Source of the DNA: Pisaster brevispinus
Taxonomy: Eukaryota; Echinodermata; Asteroidea; Forcipulatida; Asteriidae
Assembly: GCA_023634235.1 (NCBI GenBank)
Contig: JAMKCF010000013.1
Coordinates: forward strand, 9,895,827 to 9,959,826
Direction of reading: 5' to 3'
DNA length: 64,000 bases
Shown: in pieces, positions 13,701 to 28,700 of the stretch
How the letters are laid out: each line of letters starts with the position of its first letter
How positions within the stretch are numbered: the first letter of the stretch is position 1
Made by a program: the position numbers and the translations under genes
Notes under the pieces: generated by a model
Told to the model about the DNA's origin: nothing
What the model saw: the letters and a program-made list of their open reading frames with translations, nothing else
Databases searched by the model: none

Positions 13701-16700
13701 TGGTTAGGTGCAGTTGGAAGCGTCTTATGCAGAAAATGAATAAAATAGATCAGAGTATAACATAATTTCAATTCGGCCAATTTTAAAGGCATCCATTCCG
13801 GATTTTTCGAGAGTCAACAGTTCAAAATCATTCTTGTTTTGCTTTAATTTTGTTTCAAGTCTTCGTTAAAAAAAGTACATGAAACTAATAGGCTTGAAAT
13901 ATGACGTCGTCGGATGTTTTTGGCTTGTTAACAATTAACACTCTGGACAGGTATTAAATACATTGGCATTTTACACCACTAAATAAGAATAAGTGACTTT
14001 TAATTTTTCCCACCTTCTATCTATTGAAAAATGAGTGCATCACAAAACTAAACTTAGAGACTTCTTTAAGAAGAAAAAGAAGGAATATTAAACAAAGCAG
14101 TTATTGTACCTCAAAATCTTGCTGAAATGCATTGATCTTCCCAGACTTCCTTGCTTTTATGAACTGTGCTAGTTCTGTCATGGCCACGGCACCCGTAGAT
14201 GAGGCAGTTGCACCCTTTATGACACTTTTGGATTTTGGTCTGGACTTAAGATATGGCTTCTGCTTGATCAATGGCTTGGTGGATGTTGACGGACCCGCAC
14301 AAAACTGTTCCTTCTTAGCTGGTTTGGCTTCAGATGGACTGGGAATAATGCTCGACTGCCCGGAGAGTTTGTCAATAGACGAATAGAACACTTGGTCGGA
14401 AGATGTACACCCAATATTTGTAAGCTCAATGCCTGAAGAAGTAAAAATACTCTAGGATTTGTAGTAGAGTTATGCTTAATGTTAAACTGACGAAAACAAA
14501 GAAAGTTTTTTCGGTGATGGCGTCAGGTCAACGAACAAGTTAGACCAACAATAATTAGTTTCAAATTCGTTTTGTTCGAGTTTTTCTCTATACATTTTTG
14601 AAGAAACATCTTTGGGGTAACGACTCTTTTTTTTAAAGATAGCTACACACACAGAACTTACCAACCTCTCCAACTTTCCCTGGCAAATTACTCAGTAAAT
14701 TATTGTTTACATCTTACCTTCGTAGTCATGAGGGCTGGGAACAACTGCATTTACACCATCCTGCCCATCCACTGCCTTTCCTTCTTTCCACTTGCGTCTT
14801 CAAATGACAAAGTATACAAGTGGTTTAATTGAGCACTCATTTTAAATGAAAACGTTTTCTAAAACACCGTGGACCATCTGAGTCATAAAAAAAAAAATAA
14901 GCAGTTGTTGAAAAACGACATAAATGTTTGGGTTCTATCACATGCAAACTTTGCGACTCAAAAGAATATCTATGCGAATAATTTGCTGTGGGATGTTAAG
15001 TTTATTTAAACAACTTTTTCAGCATCAAAAATGTTTTTTTTTTTTTATTTTTTTTTTTTAGCTTGCTTTATTTTCAAATAATGCATTTTTTTTCCTAGCT
15101 GGACCGTCTTGGACCATATAAAAGAGTCTTATGGACCAATACAAATAGCTCTTAAATGGACCTTGCTACATATTCCATATTATTTGGTAACTTTTTTTGA
15201 AAATTTATATCTATATAATTTTGAAGATCACACCGACCCCTAAAATATACAAGCCTCTTAAATTACCTGGACAACGTGTAATTCAAGCTATTTTATGAGT
15301 TTTATGGTGGTTCTAAAAAGAACCAGATGTTGTTAAAACAACTCAACATTTCCCGATGCTGTTAAAACCTCTTAACATTTTCTGTTCCAGTGCTTAAACG
15401 AACTGAGACAGTTCAGTGAGCACACACTCTCCATCCACTCCCAGTTCAAGTTCCAGCCTACACGCATCACCGAGCTAAGCCCAACTTTACCTGTTCCAGT
15501 TTCTGCCTTTAAACACCATTAAGCTTAAATCAGCACACAATAACTGTCACACATTCTCCTTGAGACAATTAACACACACTGATCGAAACAGTTACTAAAC
15601 CACGTGTTCTTCTCAGAGAAAATGCAGCTCGTAAAAGAGCTTATAATTATACAACATGATGTTTCTGCAAACAGCACTTGATCATACGCCAATGTATCGC
15701 AGGCCTACATAATTTAGGACTCGTGGGTTACATTGTGACATAATACTAACTTTGCAGGAAAACAAAAACAAAGCAAAACTTACATGAAAACAATGGCGAG
15801 CAAAACAATGATGATTAGAACCAGAAGAATGAGGACTACGACAATAACCGATGCAGCAGCGTTTGGCTCCGAGTAATCTCCATCCACTGCAAAACAATAA
15901 CAATATAATAGTACTCTAATAGACCATAATGACAGAATACAGCAGTTGACACAATTCATTGCAGCGTCGATTAGATACACTGTCTCTTTGTGGTAGAGAA
16001 CCTTCTTCCTCCCTTCAAGTTCATGCTCTATAAGGGTATAACAATACCCCTTCTTTTGTGTCTTTGTGGTGACCCGTGGAACAGGTTAACGGAGACCGGC
16101 TTTCCACCGGAAATCAATCCTTTAAATTTAAATCAATATCAATCTCACCTTCAACTGTCAGTGGATCGTCATTCCAAACCACGATTGCTTTCTGAGTGAT
16201 ACAAAGGAAAACAAAACAAAAATAATAATTGATAATGATGTAGCTTTAAAAAAAATAAACAAACAAAAAAATATTAAATAAATAAATAAACAAGGCACTA
16301 ACAATAAATAAATAAATACATACAATAAATATAAATAACAAAACTGTTAAATGTTTCACCATTAATTAGTACGGAGCCCCTAAAGGGACAGGTGAAAAAA
16401 AATTGAAATGGTAAAAAAAAAGTTCAATATTATTTCGTTCCCTCGAAATACTAATTCGTTCCCTCGAAATACTATTCCGTTCCCTCGAAATATGATTTCG
16501 TTACCTCGAAATATTATTTCGTTACCTCGAAATCATTTCGTTCCCTAGAAATACTAATTCGTTCCCTCGAAATCATTTCGTTCCCTCGAAATATTATTTC
16601 GTTCCCTCGAATTATTATTTCGTTCCCTCGAAATATTATTTCGTTCCCACAAAATCATTTAACTGCTACGGAGTCCATGTATTGCCGTTTCCTTTATCTC

Positions 16701-19700
16701 GGTATGCAAATAATATTCAGATGAGGCCTTCATAATGAGCCCGTAAGGAGACATGTAAGAGAAAACATTGAAATGTTTGTCGTTCCCTCGAAATACTATT
16801 GTTTTCTCTTACATGTCTCCTTACTGGCTTATTATTAAGGCCTCATCTGAATATAATTTACATACTAAGATAAATAAAACGGCATTTCATGGACTCCGTA
16901 GCAGTTAAAGGATTTCGAGGGAACGAAATTATAATTCGAGGGAACGAAATGATTTCGAGGGAACGAAATGATTTCGAGGGAACGAAATAAATTAATTCGT
17001 TCCCTAGAAATAATCTACTTCGTTCCCTCGAAATAATAATTCGAGGGAACGATATAATATTTCGAGGGAACGAAATACTATTTCGAGGGAACGAAATGAT
17101 TTCGAGGGAACGAAATGATTTCGAGGGAACGAAATACTATTTCGAGGGAACGAAATCATTTCGAGGTAACGAAATAAAATTTCGAGGGAACGAAATAGTA
17201 TTTCGATGGAACGAAATACTAATTCGAGGGAACGAAATAATATTTCGAGGGAACGAAATAATATTGAACTTTTTTTCACCTTTTCAATTTTTTTTTTCAC
17301 ATGTCCCTTTAGGGGCTCCGTAAATTAGTAAGATACAAAAGACAAAAAAGAAGAAAAACACCTAACTAAAACAACAGTAAGCATTTAGTAGATGTTAATT
17401 TACATTTGCATTTTCATAAAGAATCTTTATCCCCGATGCAAATTAACATCTACTAAATTGTTGCGGTACCCGCTGCTAAACTTCCTTGGCATACCGTTTT
17501 ATTTACTCTGCTGACAGCACCGACGTAGATCTCATACACAGCGCCCTCCTGCAGAGGTGGGTTCCAGTAGCTGCTGTAGGTTTTGTTGTCACCAACGACA
17601 AACCTTTCTGGGAGGCTTCCCGGTAGTTCAGCAGCAACGTAAGCAGAGGGATTCTTATCATGGTGCTGAAATTCAGGCACAGACCGTTTGGAAATCTTGC
17701 CTGTCGAGGTCGAATCACCAGCTATGTTCCTTACACCAATCTGGTAACAACTTCCAATTGCAAACATAAGCAAAGAAAACATGTGAGGATGTGGAATAAT
17801 ATTTGAAACAAAATGATGACAAACTGTGAGGTTCTTTGCCAGCCCATGCTCTAAGGCTTTTTCATAGCTTAAGACAGTTTGCTTTGCGTTTTTCAATGAT
17901 ATGTTTACGTTGTTTTTCATGTCAAGTTGCTGCCTGGGTTACTATAACCTTATTTGTTTACTGAATAAATTAAAAATTACTATTTTATAACTTGGTTTCA
18001 TGAACCATTGACAAATGACATTCCGATTGTTTACGCAAAGGATACTACGAGGACACTTTTCATTCCCCCTCTTAACAAAATCGGTGACCCCTATTAATTG
18101 ACACCCCTCTATGACCTGTGGCATAAGGATATCATGACACATGAGTTGGCCGGTGAGTATGACAGGCAATTTAATTATTGGATTCAGTAAGCATGTACTA
18201 ACAGTGGCCTTTATTACATGGTTTTAATAAGTAACATTCTCCGTCTAGTGTTGCGAACATCAAAGCAGTGTTTAAAACGCGTGTAACTTTTGTCCGCTTT
18301 CGTTGTTGATACTTAAACTTTCTATTCCCAATGAAATTTAGCCAAAAGCATATTACCATATATAATTGTTGGTGTTGTTACTAGCTAGTAGTCTGATGGT
18401 GAGATACGTGACACCCGACTTCGCCCCAACGAGAGCAGGCTTATCAGGTGGAGGGATGTCTGAATCAAATGGGGAGCAGAAAAGGTAAAATACAATCGAG
18501 TTCAGCTCGAAGAATGTTTTAAAATAAAAAAAAGGTATGTTTATGCTTTGAATCTAACGTGTTGTAAGACAATACACAATTTAGAGCAATATATTCTCTA
18601 TAATTACCCGTTGGTAATTCAGTGAAGACTTCCAGTTGTGTGATGTTTCCACTTATATTGGCATTATTTACCGCCCAAACCTGAACCTCATATTGTGTAG
18701 AAGGCTCCAAATTACCAATGACTACTCTAATTGAAGACGTTGCCAATACTGTTTGGTTCCGAAATTCTGAGTGAACATCCAACTTGAAGTTGATGTCGTA
18801 AGGGCGGGCCAGTACACGGTGCTCAACCTGTGGTTCAATGAGTGTAGACTGTAACTAAATACTAAAGCATGGAAGAGGCCCTTTTATTTGACCAACTGCT
18901 CCTCAAATTTGAAAAACGATTTCGTATTTTCAAAAGTATTATCAACAAATACAATCAGTGATTTGATGACACTGGGTTTCTATCCAAATTCTTCAAAAGT
19001 AAACGGCAATGATGTTGAAATGAAAATACCGATAATGCAGTCTCGAAAACAACAATCTTTAGGGATGTACACCTGCCTTATTCTTTGGCTTTTGTAAGAA
19101 TTATTTTATAGTTTTGACAGTTTCTGAATGGCTATAAAACATAAAACCTTCATTGTCTACATACAATATAATGCACGATCTTCCCGTTCGGATATTTTGG
19201 CCGCTCCCAACTTAGTGTGATGTTTGTCTGAGTAATATTTGTAGCCATCAGAGATCGTGGTGGACTTGGCTCTGTGGAAAGGACATGGATGACAAGCTAT
19301 TATTTTTCCTTTTTCTTCCTCATAACAATTCAAATTTTTGTACACATCAACATTACATAATGAAATGGTAAAACATCTAAATGAAAATAAAAATGAAGTA
19401 AATAAGGAAGTTAATGGCAAACGGCCGTCTGTTAAAATATGTTAAAGTGCAATGTTCCATACATTGTTGGCAATCATCCGACATCAGAAGAACTATAATC
19501 ACCCCCAAAAATCAAGTTTCCATTCTTTTCACTGAGTGTTGAACTCAGGGTTTACGATCACGGTTACACCACTGTACTACACTGTTCAGTAGGTGTTAAT
19601 GTCGTGCAATACGTTTGTTGTTGGTGGACACTTCTATGGGCCTTCCCATGGTCTAAACAGATGGATACATACCACAAGATCCAATCAAACACCATCACGC

Positions 19701-22700
19701 CCAAATTAATGTTATACATTATCAAATAAATAGTATGCATGCTCCATTTCGCCAGCATCTGTCAAAAATTATACTTTAGTATTAGGCCTACGGCGAAATA
19801 CTATTGTCAGGGGCCATTTTGCTTGCATTTTATTTGTCAGATGTTTTCCAAAATAAATGGGCTTTTTAATACTTTGTGGCTATTAGTTAGCGGAAATGAT
19901 GGCGTAAGGCATTAGCAAGATTTCATTTCGAAGGGTTTTGATTAAAATGACCATTCTACAAAAAATTGTATTAGCGCCTAACCGCCAGGCTCAGTGGTGA
20001 CTGTAGCGATGCCACTCCATGGACCTTGTCCAACACCTGTCTGAGCTTGGATCTGAAATAAATACCAGAACGAAAAATTTCAATAAAGCATAAATTGACA
20101 GTAGCTATGTTAATACTAATTTGATGAAGAGTAACCTAAAGGCCCGCTTACAATGTTTACATTTTTTTGGTTTCAAGCTTTTTCTGCACAGTACTTTAAA
20201 TTTCCCATTTTCATAATAAATCTTGCAGGCCCATGTCTTATCGTGGTCGTTAATTTATTTAGAGCTGTTTTTTTGAAGAAACACTGTTTCATGAAAAATA
20301 GGTAAATAAACTTGTTTTCTTCATTTTTCTTGTTTTGGGGTTTGGCTAATTAAAATTTAACAGATTTCTAGAGGAGTGCCGTTCTCCTTTATCCAGCTTA
20401 CCAGATGATTTATGTATGACAGTTGACTTGCTGAATCTAATATGCCAACTTGTCTCGACAATTTATATATCCGAGTCGACCCACATAAACTATGAAGTCG
20501 AAAGACGGCCTACCGAAATTGGGAGGGTAAGTTAACTTATCTGGGTTCAGCTAAAGGTCTTTAAAATTAAGAGATAAATGTATTACAACAAGTTAACTTC
20601 CTAGGTTCAATAAGTTGTCTTGACGAGATACTTTATCAAGATTAATTTAATCATTCAATAAAATTTGCCGGCTTGGAAAATAAAACATTATCTCGTTAGT
20701 TCGTTAAAATGGTATGAAAGTCAAAGAGGTCTGTATAATTAAACCTGACTTTTAAGAACCCCGCATAAAAAAAAAAAAAAAAAAACAAAAAAAAAAAACA
20801 AAAAAAAAACAACAAAAAAAACAAACACCTTACACACGCACAACGAACGACAAGATCAACATCAACACTTTCCTCTGTATTCAACAGATTGATTAAAACG
20901 ATTTTCGTTTAATATTTACGATATGACACCGGTTGTACGTGGTTAAGATGAGACAGAGCATTACCTGGACTGAGTAATTTATACTCCCTTTCAAACGCAT
21001 GATCTTTTTCCTATGGGACTGCCTATCAAGCTGTGGTGTGATTCTCACTGTATTTCCCGATGCCAGGTTCTCTGACTCCGTCTTCCAATAGCGGAGCTCG
21101 TAGCTGATGATGACGCCATGGGGAGGACTGGGCGCGTTCCACGCCACGATGATCCAGTCGCTTCTCGTGACTGGAAAAGTGACTTTGCGTGGGGCTGGAG
21201 GAACTGTAAGATGTGGACAAATAGTACAAATAATATTAACTTTAAAACTTGAAACGACGTAGCCTGGTACGTATTATTTGTTTCTTTGGGGGATTTACAT
21301 ACCATATTAACTAGGTTTCAAACTGAGTTTTTTCAAATCAATGGTTGTTTTTGGGTGTTTGTCGGTTTGATTGTTTGGTTTGTATATTTGTTTTTATTTG
21401 ATAACATTTTGAGAACACATATTGACTTTTGGGAAAGGCATTTCCAACGTATTAACTAAATTGTTCAAAGGAAGTTTCGTTTCCTGTTCGCACAAAACAT
21501 AATAGACTCATCTCTTATAATATATCACTATTAATAATCAAAATTGTTTGTTGCATAAAGGCCTGTTGAAATCAGCTAATTTTGTAAGAATAAACTAACA
21601 TATTTTAGAGCAACTTACTTCCTTCTTTTGTTAAAGACGTATTTTGAGCAACTGGTCCCCAACCGAATTGATTCCCTGCAGACACTGAGAGTGTGTATGA
21701 CGTAAAGGCAACAAGGTTCGTAAACTCTACCCGCCGCGTGGTAGATATCGTATCTTCCTTTAGTATATCCTTTTCACTGTCATTTAGCGTGTAATGGTAC
21801 TGAGTTATCAAGCCGTTACGCTGACCACACACTGGTTGTTTCCATGAGAAAGCCATGGTTTGGTTGGTAACATCAATATTTATCAAATCACTCGGAGGAC
21901 CGGTAGGTGCTAATATGGGTGAAATTAGTCAATAAAATAAAATACAATAACATAAGTTCGTAAGTAAATAAAAATACTTTAGATACACTAAAAACTACAA
22001 ATACGTAAAATACTTATCCAGCAACAAACCCTTTATAGGACAACATAAGGACTAGTAACGATGCACGCAAGTATCACCAATACATTAAACTATTGGCGTA
22101 ATTCTAAATATTTAAGTCTGTTTCTTGAGTGTACTTTGCTGACTTGTCTTTTTATTGCCGGCAACTAATACAACTAATAGGTATCTATTATGTGTTTGCG
22201 TCCACGTCAACGACAATTGTCAATAGTTTATTTAGATATTTACTCAGTATATATTGTTCGAATTGTTTTCCGGTCCAATGCACATGCATGCTCACGTGCC
22301 TTAAACTTTTACAAGCTGTACCTCTGTACGTGCTTTTCCGCACTATCGACCATGCTCCCATAATAATTGCATTGCTCTATAGTTCTAAATACATTTTGGA
22401 GTTGAAATATAATTGAAAACAAAACAAAAACTAAAAACAAAAACAATAAATGCCCGGAAGCTTTTTTATTTTATTTTAGGGAAACTGAGTTTTACTGCTA
22501 CTCAAAGTCATCTTTCTTACCTACCTGTTCATTTCTTCAATGGAGAAAACTGATTTCTGCATTGGGGATATTGAGTAATATATTCATTATTTTCAAACAA
22601 TACAAGAGCTGCACCTACCAGTGTCATTAGTGATGACTTCCACTGAGGCTTTTTCTCCTGCTCCTGCACTGTTAGAAGGTGTGACGTACACGCGATAGGT

Positions 22701-25700
22701 AGAGTGGGGGTATAGTCCAGTGATGGTTGTGGGTGACTGAGAGCCATCGAGCCACTGCTTACGACTAAGGGGAATTTCTATGTCACACTGGTCCCTTTTA
22801 AAGAAATGTTTTAATTTTAACCCCAAAAAATATTATGGCACAGCAAAAGCTGTAGTTCCAATTTTTTTTTCTCGAGGAAATACAGTTCCACCGACCTGTT
22901 TACATTTATGCGCCCGTGACTTCCGAGAAAAACGAGAACACATGGTGACGATTTAAAGCTGTCAGAAAGAACCTTGTAGTAAAACTCAAATTAAAACAAT
23001 GTTTAAAAAGAAATTAACAAATAACATGTTTGAACACGTGAAAATTTGTGCTTTCAGTCAACAAGTAATTTTTTTGTAAATTTTAAGAATGTTTTGACTG
23101 AATCGTTGAGCTAATTTCATACTTGAGATACAAATAGTTAGTTGCATATTTAAACACGTTACAATGATGATATGTTAACAATGATACGGAATATTTCGCT
23201 GTTTGTGTTTTGATTGCTTTTCGAGATCATAAAAGTCCTACCTGCTAACAAGTTGATATTCTACTGTGTATTTTGAGACTGGACAGTTGTTGGTAGTGGG
23301 CTTCTGCCATGTAACTCGTATCTGGGTTGCGTCCAGGGTTTGTTTTGCACGTAGTCCGGTCACTTTTCCTGGAGCTAGTTTATAAACGAAGATGTAATTT
23401 GATTATACGTTTTTGTTTTTTCTGTATAAAAACCCCACAAAAAACAATACAAAAACAATAAAAAAAAATTACGACTGAAAGGAAGCAGTGAATGTTGCCC
23501 TGACATGTAAAGCATATCCCACTGTTAATGTTTCATTCAACCCTGCAATATTAACTTTATTAATAAATAACACGATTACTTTTAAGTAAAACAAATTCAA
23601 GCGAAACGTACTTTTTAGTTGACCCCAAATTGCCTTTTTGTAGAGTTTTAAACAACTTTACTTGACACCATAACCATACTTGACACGCTATCATAACATG
23701 ACAGCTTTCAACTGTCCGTTTTAAAATATTGTGTTTTGGATTAAAAATACACTTGGCGGAGTTCCGACTATTTTATTAAAATTGGACACCCAATAAGTGA
23801 CCGGTGGCATCCTGCAAAGGTAGGCAGTAAGACTTTAACACTTTACGTTCCTCGTCGGGATGCTTTCTCAGGACATTATATTATTTGATAAGTATAATTG
23901 TTTTTCGACGAAAACTCGGCAGACAACATATGCTTTTGGCTCTTTAAGTTAAGTAAGTGTCCCAGTTGGCAATTTATTAATTGCCATTTTGTGAATTTTT
24001 TTCAAAGAGTGTTTTGAAAGTTTATCATTTGATTACTCAATTATGTTAAGGATTCTGCGGCAAAATCATTTATTTCGAAACTTGTTGTGTACCTACCGAC
24101 AGTATGTGTGGTCTCTTCTCGCTGAAATGATGTGCCTTCGGTTGCTCCGAATGTATTTACAACGATGGTGTATGGTGTACAGGGGGATAGGCCTTCAAAC
24201 TGCACAGACGTTGTTCTTGTTCCCACAAACTGTTGACGTTGGAATTGTTCTGCTAGATTCAGCTCAGCTCTGTAGCCTGTAATGATGCCTCCTCTGCTGC
24301 CACATGGGATGGGGTTCCAGGTGATACTGATACTTTCGGCAGTCACATCACTTCTATCAAACGTAGGCGCAGCTTGAGGACCTGATATTGTAAGGTAGTA
24401 GTTTATAGTACATGTAGCTAAAACAGTACTACTTGACTCCATTTGTGTAGTCGTCAATGTAATAATAAAGATAACCACAAACAAACATTAACGAGCGAGT
24501 TCAATATGAACATGTTTTAATTTGTTTAGTTGGAAAGTAAATTGCTGTGAGGCTGTTATCAAGTCGCATTTTGGGTACTAAAACAAAGTCTATAGTCGTT
24601 CCGTAATATAAATACAGATTTAAGTCTCACAAAGGATCATGACGCTTAACCAACTCACTTTTTTTAACATTTAAATCGAACGCCTGCCACTGTGACAAAC
24701 AATGATCCATAATCTATTGTGATATCTTTAGATCTACGTGGTATAGACTGCGTGGTTGGAATCACTGGCTATTTATGGATATTTTATTATTGTTAAAAAA
24801 ATAATGGTAGGCGAATGAATCGAGTACGAAGTTAGTTGATTCCAAAATGCAAAATTAAATAAATTGTTTGTTGCACACTTGGTGTGCGTATAAACTGTTC
24901 ATACAATAAACTGTATGTAATGCAAATCGTGTATTGCAAAATGCCGCCACTCCCACAAATACTTACTTTTTCCAGCGGTAATGCGTGATTTAGTATTCGA
25001 AATTCCGTTTCCAGCTTCATTTCTGGGTGTAACATTAACCCTATATGTTGAGTACGCTTTCAATCCTTGTATGATGACTGATGTTTCGGTAGTCGGCAGT
25101 GACTCAACGGAATGGTCACCCTCCTGACATTGCTCCAGATTGGTGAGTTCATACGTCACTAGGTAGTCAGTGGCGAGGCAAGGATTCTCAGGGTTGGTAC
25201 CAGGGGGTCTCCAAGACACTCTAAGTCGATCATGTTGCATGCCAACAATGGTCAAGCCAGTAACAGCTTCCGGAACTTGAATTGGTTATGCAAAACATAT
25301 TTGATTGTGATAAATGGATAAAGGAATAATTATTAAACAATTAAGAGAGACTTGAATATGCCAATTTATCAAAACAAACTCCACAAAAATTGTTTTAGCG
25401 AAAATATACATTTACCATTCACAAGCATTTTCCCTCACCGTCGACTTCATCTTCATTAAAATATAGTCGATTAATATTTCCTTATGTTTATAATTACTGT
25501 CAATATTGTTTATAAATGACACTGAATTCATTTTTTTATTTGTCTAATACGTACCGATTGTCTTTGTTGTTTCCTGATGTTTAAACGATATCGTTCCGCC
25601 TTCACTTACAGTAATGACAGTGATGGTGTACAATGTACAGGGGTGTAAGTTTTCAAACTCTACAGACGTGGTCTGCACATCCTGAGACTGATTGGATTGG

Positions 25701-28700
25701 CTCTGTCCTGACCGAGACACATTAACTCTGTAGCCTGTGATGTTGCCTCCCCTGCTGCCACAGGGGATGGGGTTCCAGTTGATACTGATGCTACTGGCTG
25801 TCACTCTACTGCTATTGTATGTAGGTGCAACATTAAGACCTAATTGGAAGGCAACGTTTACACAAAGAGGAATCAGATAATGCGCCGATCTTTAAAAAAC
25901 AAATATACTTGAAAAATGTCTTTCTCACATGAGACTGTCGGAATAGCTAAATGGTTCACCAACAAATCATTTAGGACTTTCTCTTACTTCTTTCAGTTGT
26001 AATTTGTGACTTATATTCCGTGGGTCCATCACCAGCTTCATTTCTTGATGTAACATTTATCCTGTATGTAGAGTATGGATGAAGACCATCGACAGTGATG
26101 GATGTATCTTCAGTGGTCAGTGAAACACCGGAATGGTTACCCTCCTGACATTGATCCAGGTTGATGAGTTCATAGGCCACCAGGTACTCAGAAGCGGGGC
26201 AACGATCGTTTGGGTTGGAGCCAGGGGCGTTCCAGGATACTTTGAATTTATGTAGTTGTTGTTTGCTTTTGACGGTCAAGCCGGTAACAGCATCTGGAAC
26301 TTTGAATGACCATATACAAAACAGGCACATGTTGTTTATTTAGAAAAACAAATCGCACTAATATTAGTTATGTTACCATCATGTCATTATAAGCTGTGAT
26401 TGATTTGCTGAGGGGGCCATAACCACCTTAACCTTTTTACGATTTCATAGGCCGTCTGGTAGGATTTCCTAATCCTTGACTCTCAAAGGGGCTGATTAAA
26501 ACGTCAAAACATAAAATGAAACAGGAGATTTATATGTTTTCGTGATTTGAATTCCATTAAGTAATGGTTCATACACTTTGTTTATGGCACCGGAAGAAGA
26601 AACGACCCAGAGAAGACGTCAACGTCGAAATGCTAACTATGGTTTTGTCACTTTTCACATTGCGGTAATGATGACGTCTCTTTAATGCACAGCTACTCAA
26701 ACTTTCTCTTAAAGAAAAGCTCGCACAATATACTAGAAACAATTGGCTGTATTTAAAACAGCATTTTGTAGCAAAAACATATTTGCTTCGCATGAACGCT
26801 TCATTGGTTATAATTATGCCCAAAGCGTTTTATTATGTATATATTGTTTATTTACCTTGTTTTGTTGTAGTTTGCCTAGTATAATTGGACCACGGCCCTC
26901 CTCCAATACTGGTCAAAGCTTTTACTTGAAATATATATAAAGTGCACGGTGTCAGGGAAGTAATCCGTATAAATGTATTTGTTGTTGTGTTAGGTTTGCT
27001 GAAGTTGGTATCACTTTGTTTTCGAGACCTGTATTTGTACTCCGTTATATTGCCACCTTTTCTTCCACAGGGAAGGTCCCAGGCAAACTCGATGTGTTCT
27101 GTCGATGTTGAGATGACAGATACAGACGGTTCTTTTGGTTCTGTTTGGAAGACCACAATGCATATTTATTTGTACATATTTGAGTTGTATATACATTTGT
27201 ACAGTCCTTTGGCTTCAGAAATAAGCACAGTTTCAAAACGCAAAACATTACTCTTCATAACACCCTACCAACTCTTACTTGATTGTTCCGTTGTCATGGT
27301 ACTGGTGACAGGGGTGCTACTTCCAACTTGATTTGTCGATGTAATATTCACCCTGTATGTTGAGTACGCCTCCAGTTTGTTAATGGTGATTGTAGTGGTG
27401 GCTGTTTTCAATTTGCCAATACTCGTATTGACCCTCTTACATTGCTCAAGGTATATGAGGTCATAGGTCACCAGGTAGTCATTGGCAGGACAAGGACTTT
27501 GGGTGTCAGTTTTAGGAGCATCCCAGGATAGCGTCAGTTTAGTACCTCTGGTGTGGGAGACTGTTACGTTGGCTACAGGTTTGGGAACTTTTAAATTAAG
27601 AACAAACGGAATATACAATGAAGACAAATTATTTGAAAACCTGCATATTACTGCGTAAGACGAAATTGAAAAACAACCTCCCATGTCAACTCCCTTTTTG
27701 AGTAATCAACTCAATAGAACTGTCGCGCCGTTTATAATGCTAAGTTAATCTTCTATGTTTAAACTCGTCTGAAACAATGTTTTTATGTAGACTTCAGTGA
27801 TAGACGTATGCGAGAGTCACATTGTGCACATCATCACAAAATGCAAATTGTTGAAATAGGTTTATTTTTGAACATTGTCATAATTTTTAAAATTATGAAA
27901 TAGTAACTGAAATTTGCAGATTAAACACCATGTCCGTGCATTTTTTGTTGTCGAGTAATCTGCTCGCAAAATACAATTGGTTTAGGTACTATTTTCGCGT
28001 TTTCATCAGATTTGTTTCTGACTTTCTGAATTTGCTGGACTATAACCTTCAACTTGTTTTCATTTAATAACACAAATCACACAAAATACGTATACTCGAA
28101 TTGAACTTTCAAGAAGTTTGCTTACCCTTTGATTCAGCAGTTGTGTAAGGTACCGTACTGTAATTTCCGATGCCTTTACTTGTTTGTGCAGCAACTTTGA
28201 ACTGATATTGTGTGCAATCAGACAAGCTTAGGTTAAGGTTGACAGTTGTACCCTCAACCGAAACTGGTTCCACATCACTGTCTTGATCATCAATCACCTT
28301 ATAGACGTAGTTCACAATATTGAAGTCATTTCTCGAGCAACTTACCGGCTCCCATGATAATGTGTGAGTGAATAAACCACCACCAGAATAAGAAGACACA
28401 TTGAGAAGTTGCGGTCTCAAGTTAGGATCTGAAATCAGTTGGATCGTTTTTTTGTTATGCGTAAAAAGATAAAATCAGAGCAGTGAACATGACTCGCTTT
28501 GCTGGCCACTGCCCCATGAGTGAAATTAAGGCACCAAAGCATTTTCACAGAAGGCCTGTGAGACCACAGCTTACATGTAGACATCCTCAGAGAGACACTG
28601 GACTGCATGAAGACGACATGCAGAAGGCAATGCCGGATACGATACAGTGGCAGACCATCATGATTCAGGAACAACACCCACAATCATGTAGGCGAGCAAA

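Noticed and set aside
4673..14797. A Tie-like tyrosine kinase domain expected from the ectodomain
   Set aside because: No kinase motifs (glycine loop, HRD, DFG) occur; all cytoplasmic exons read as tyrosine phosphatase.
17004..17323. Open frames with repeated FRSLEIL-like or FRGNEI-like peptide
   Set aside because: They are translations of the 20-25 base tandem units in the arms of the foldback element, occur on both strands and have no other support.
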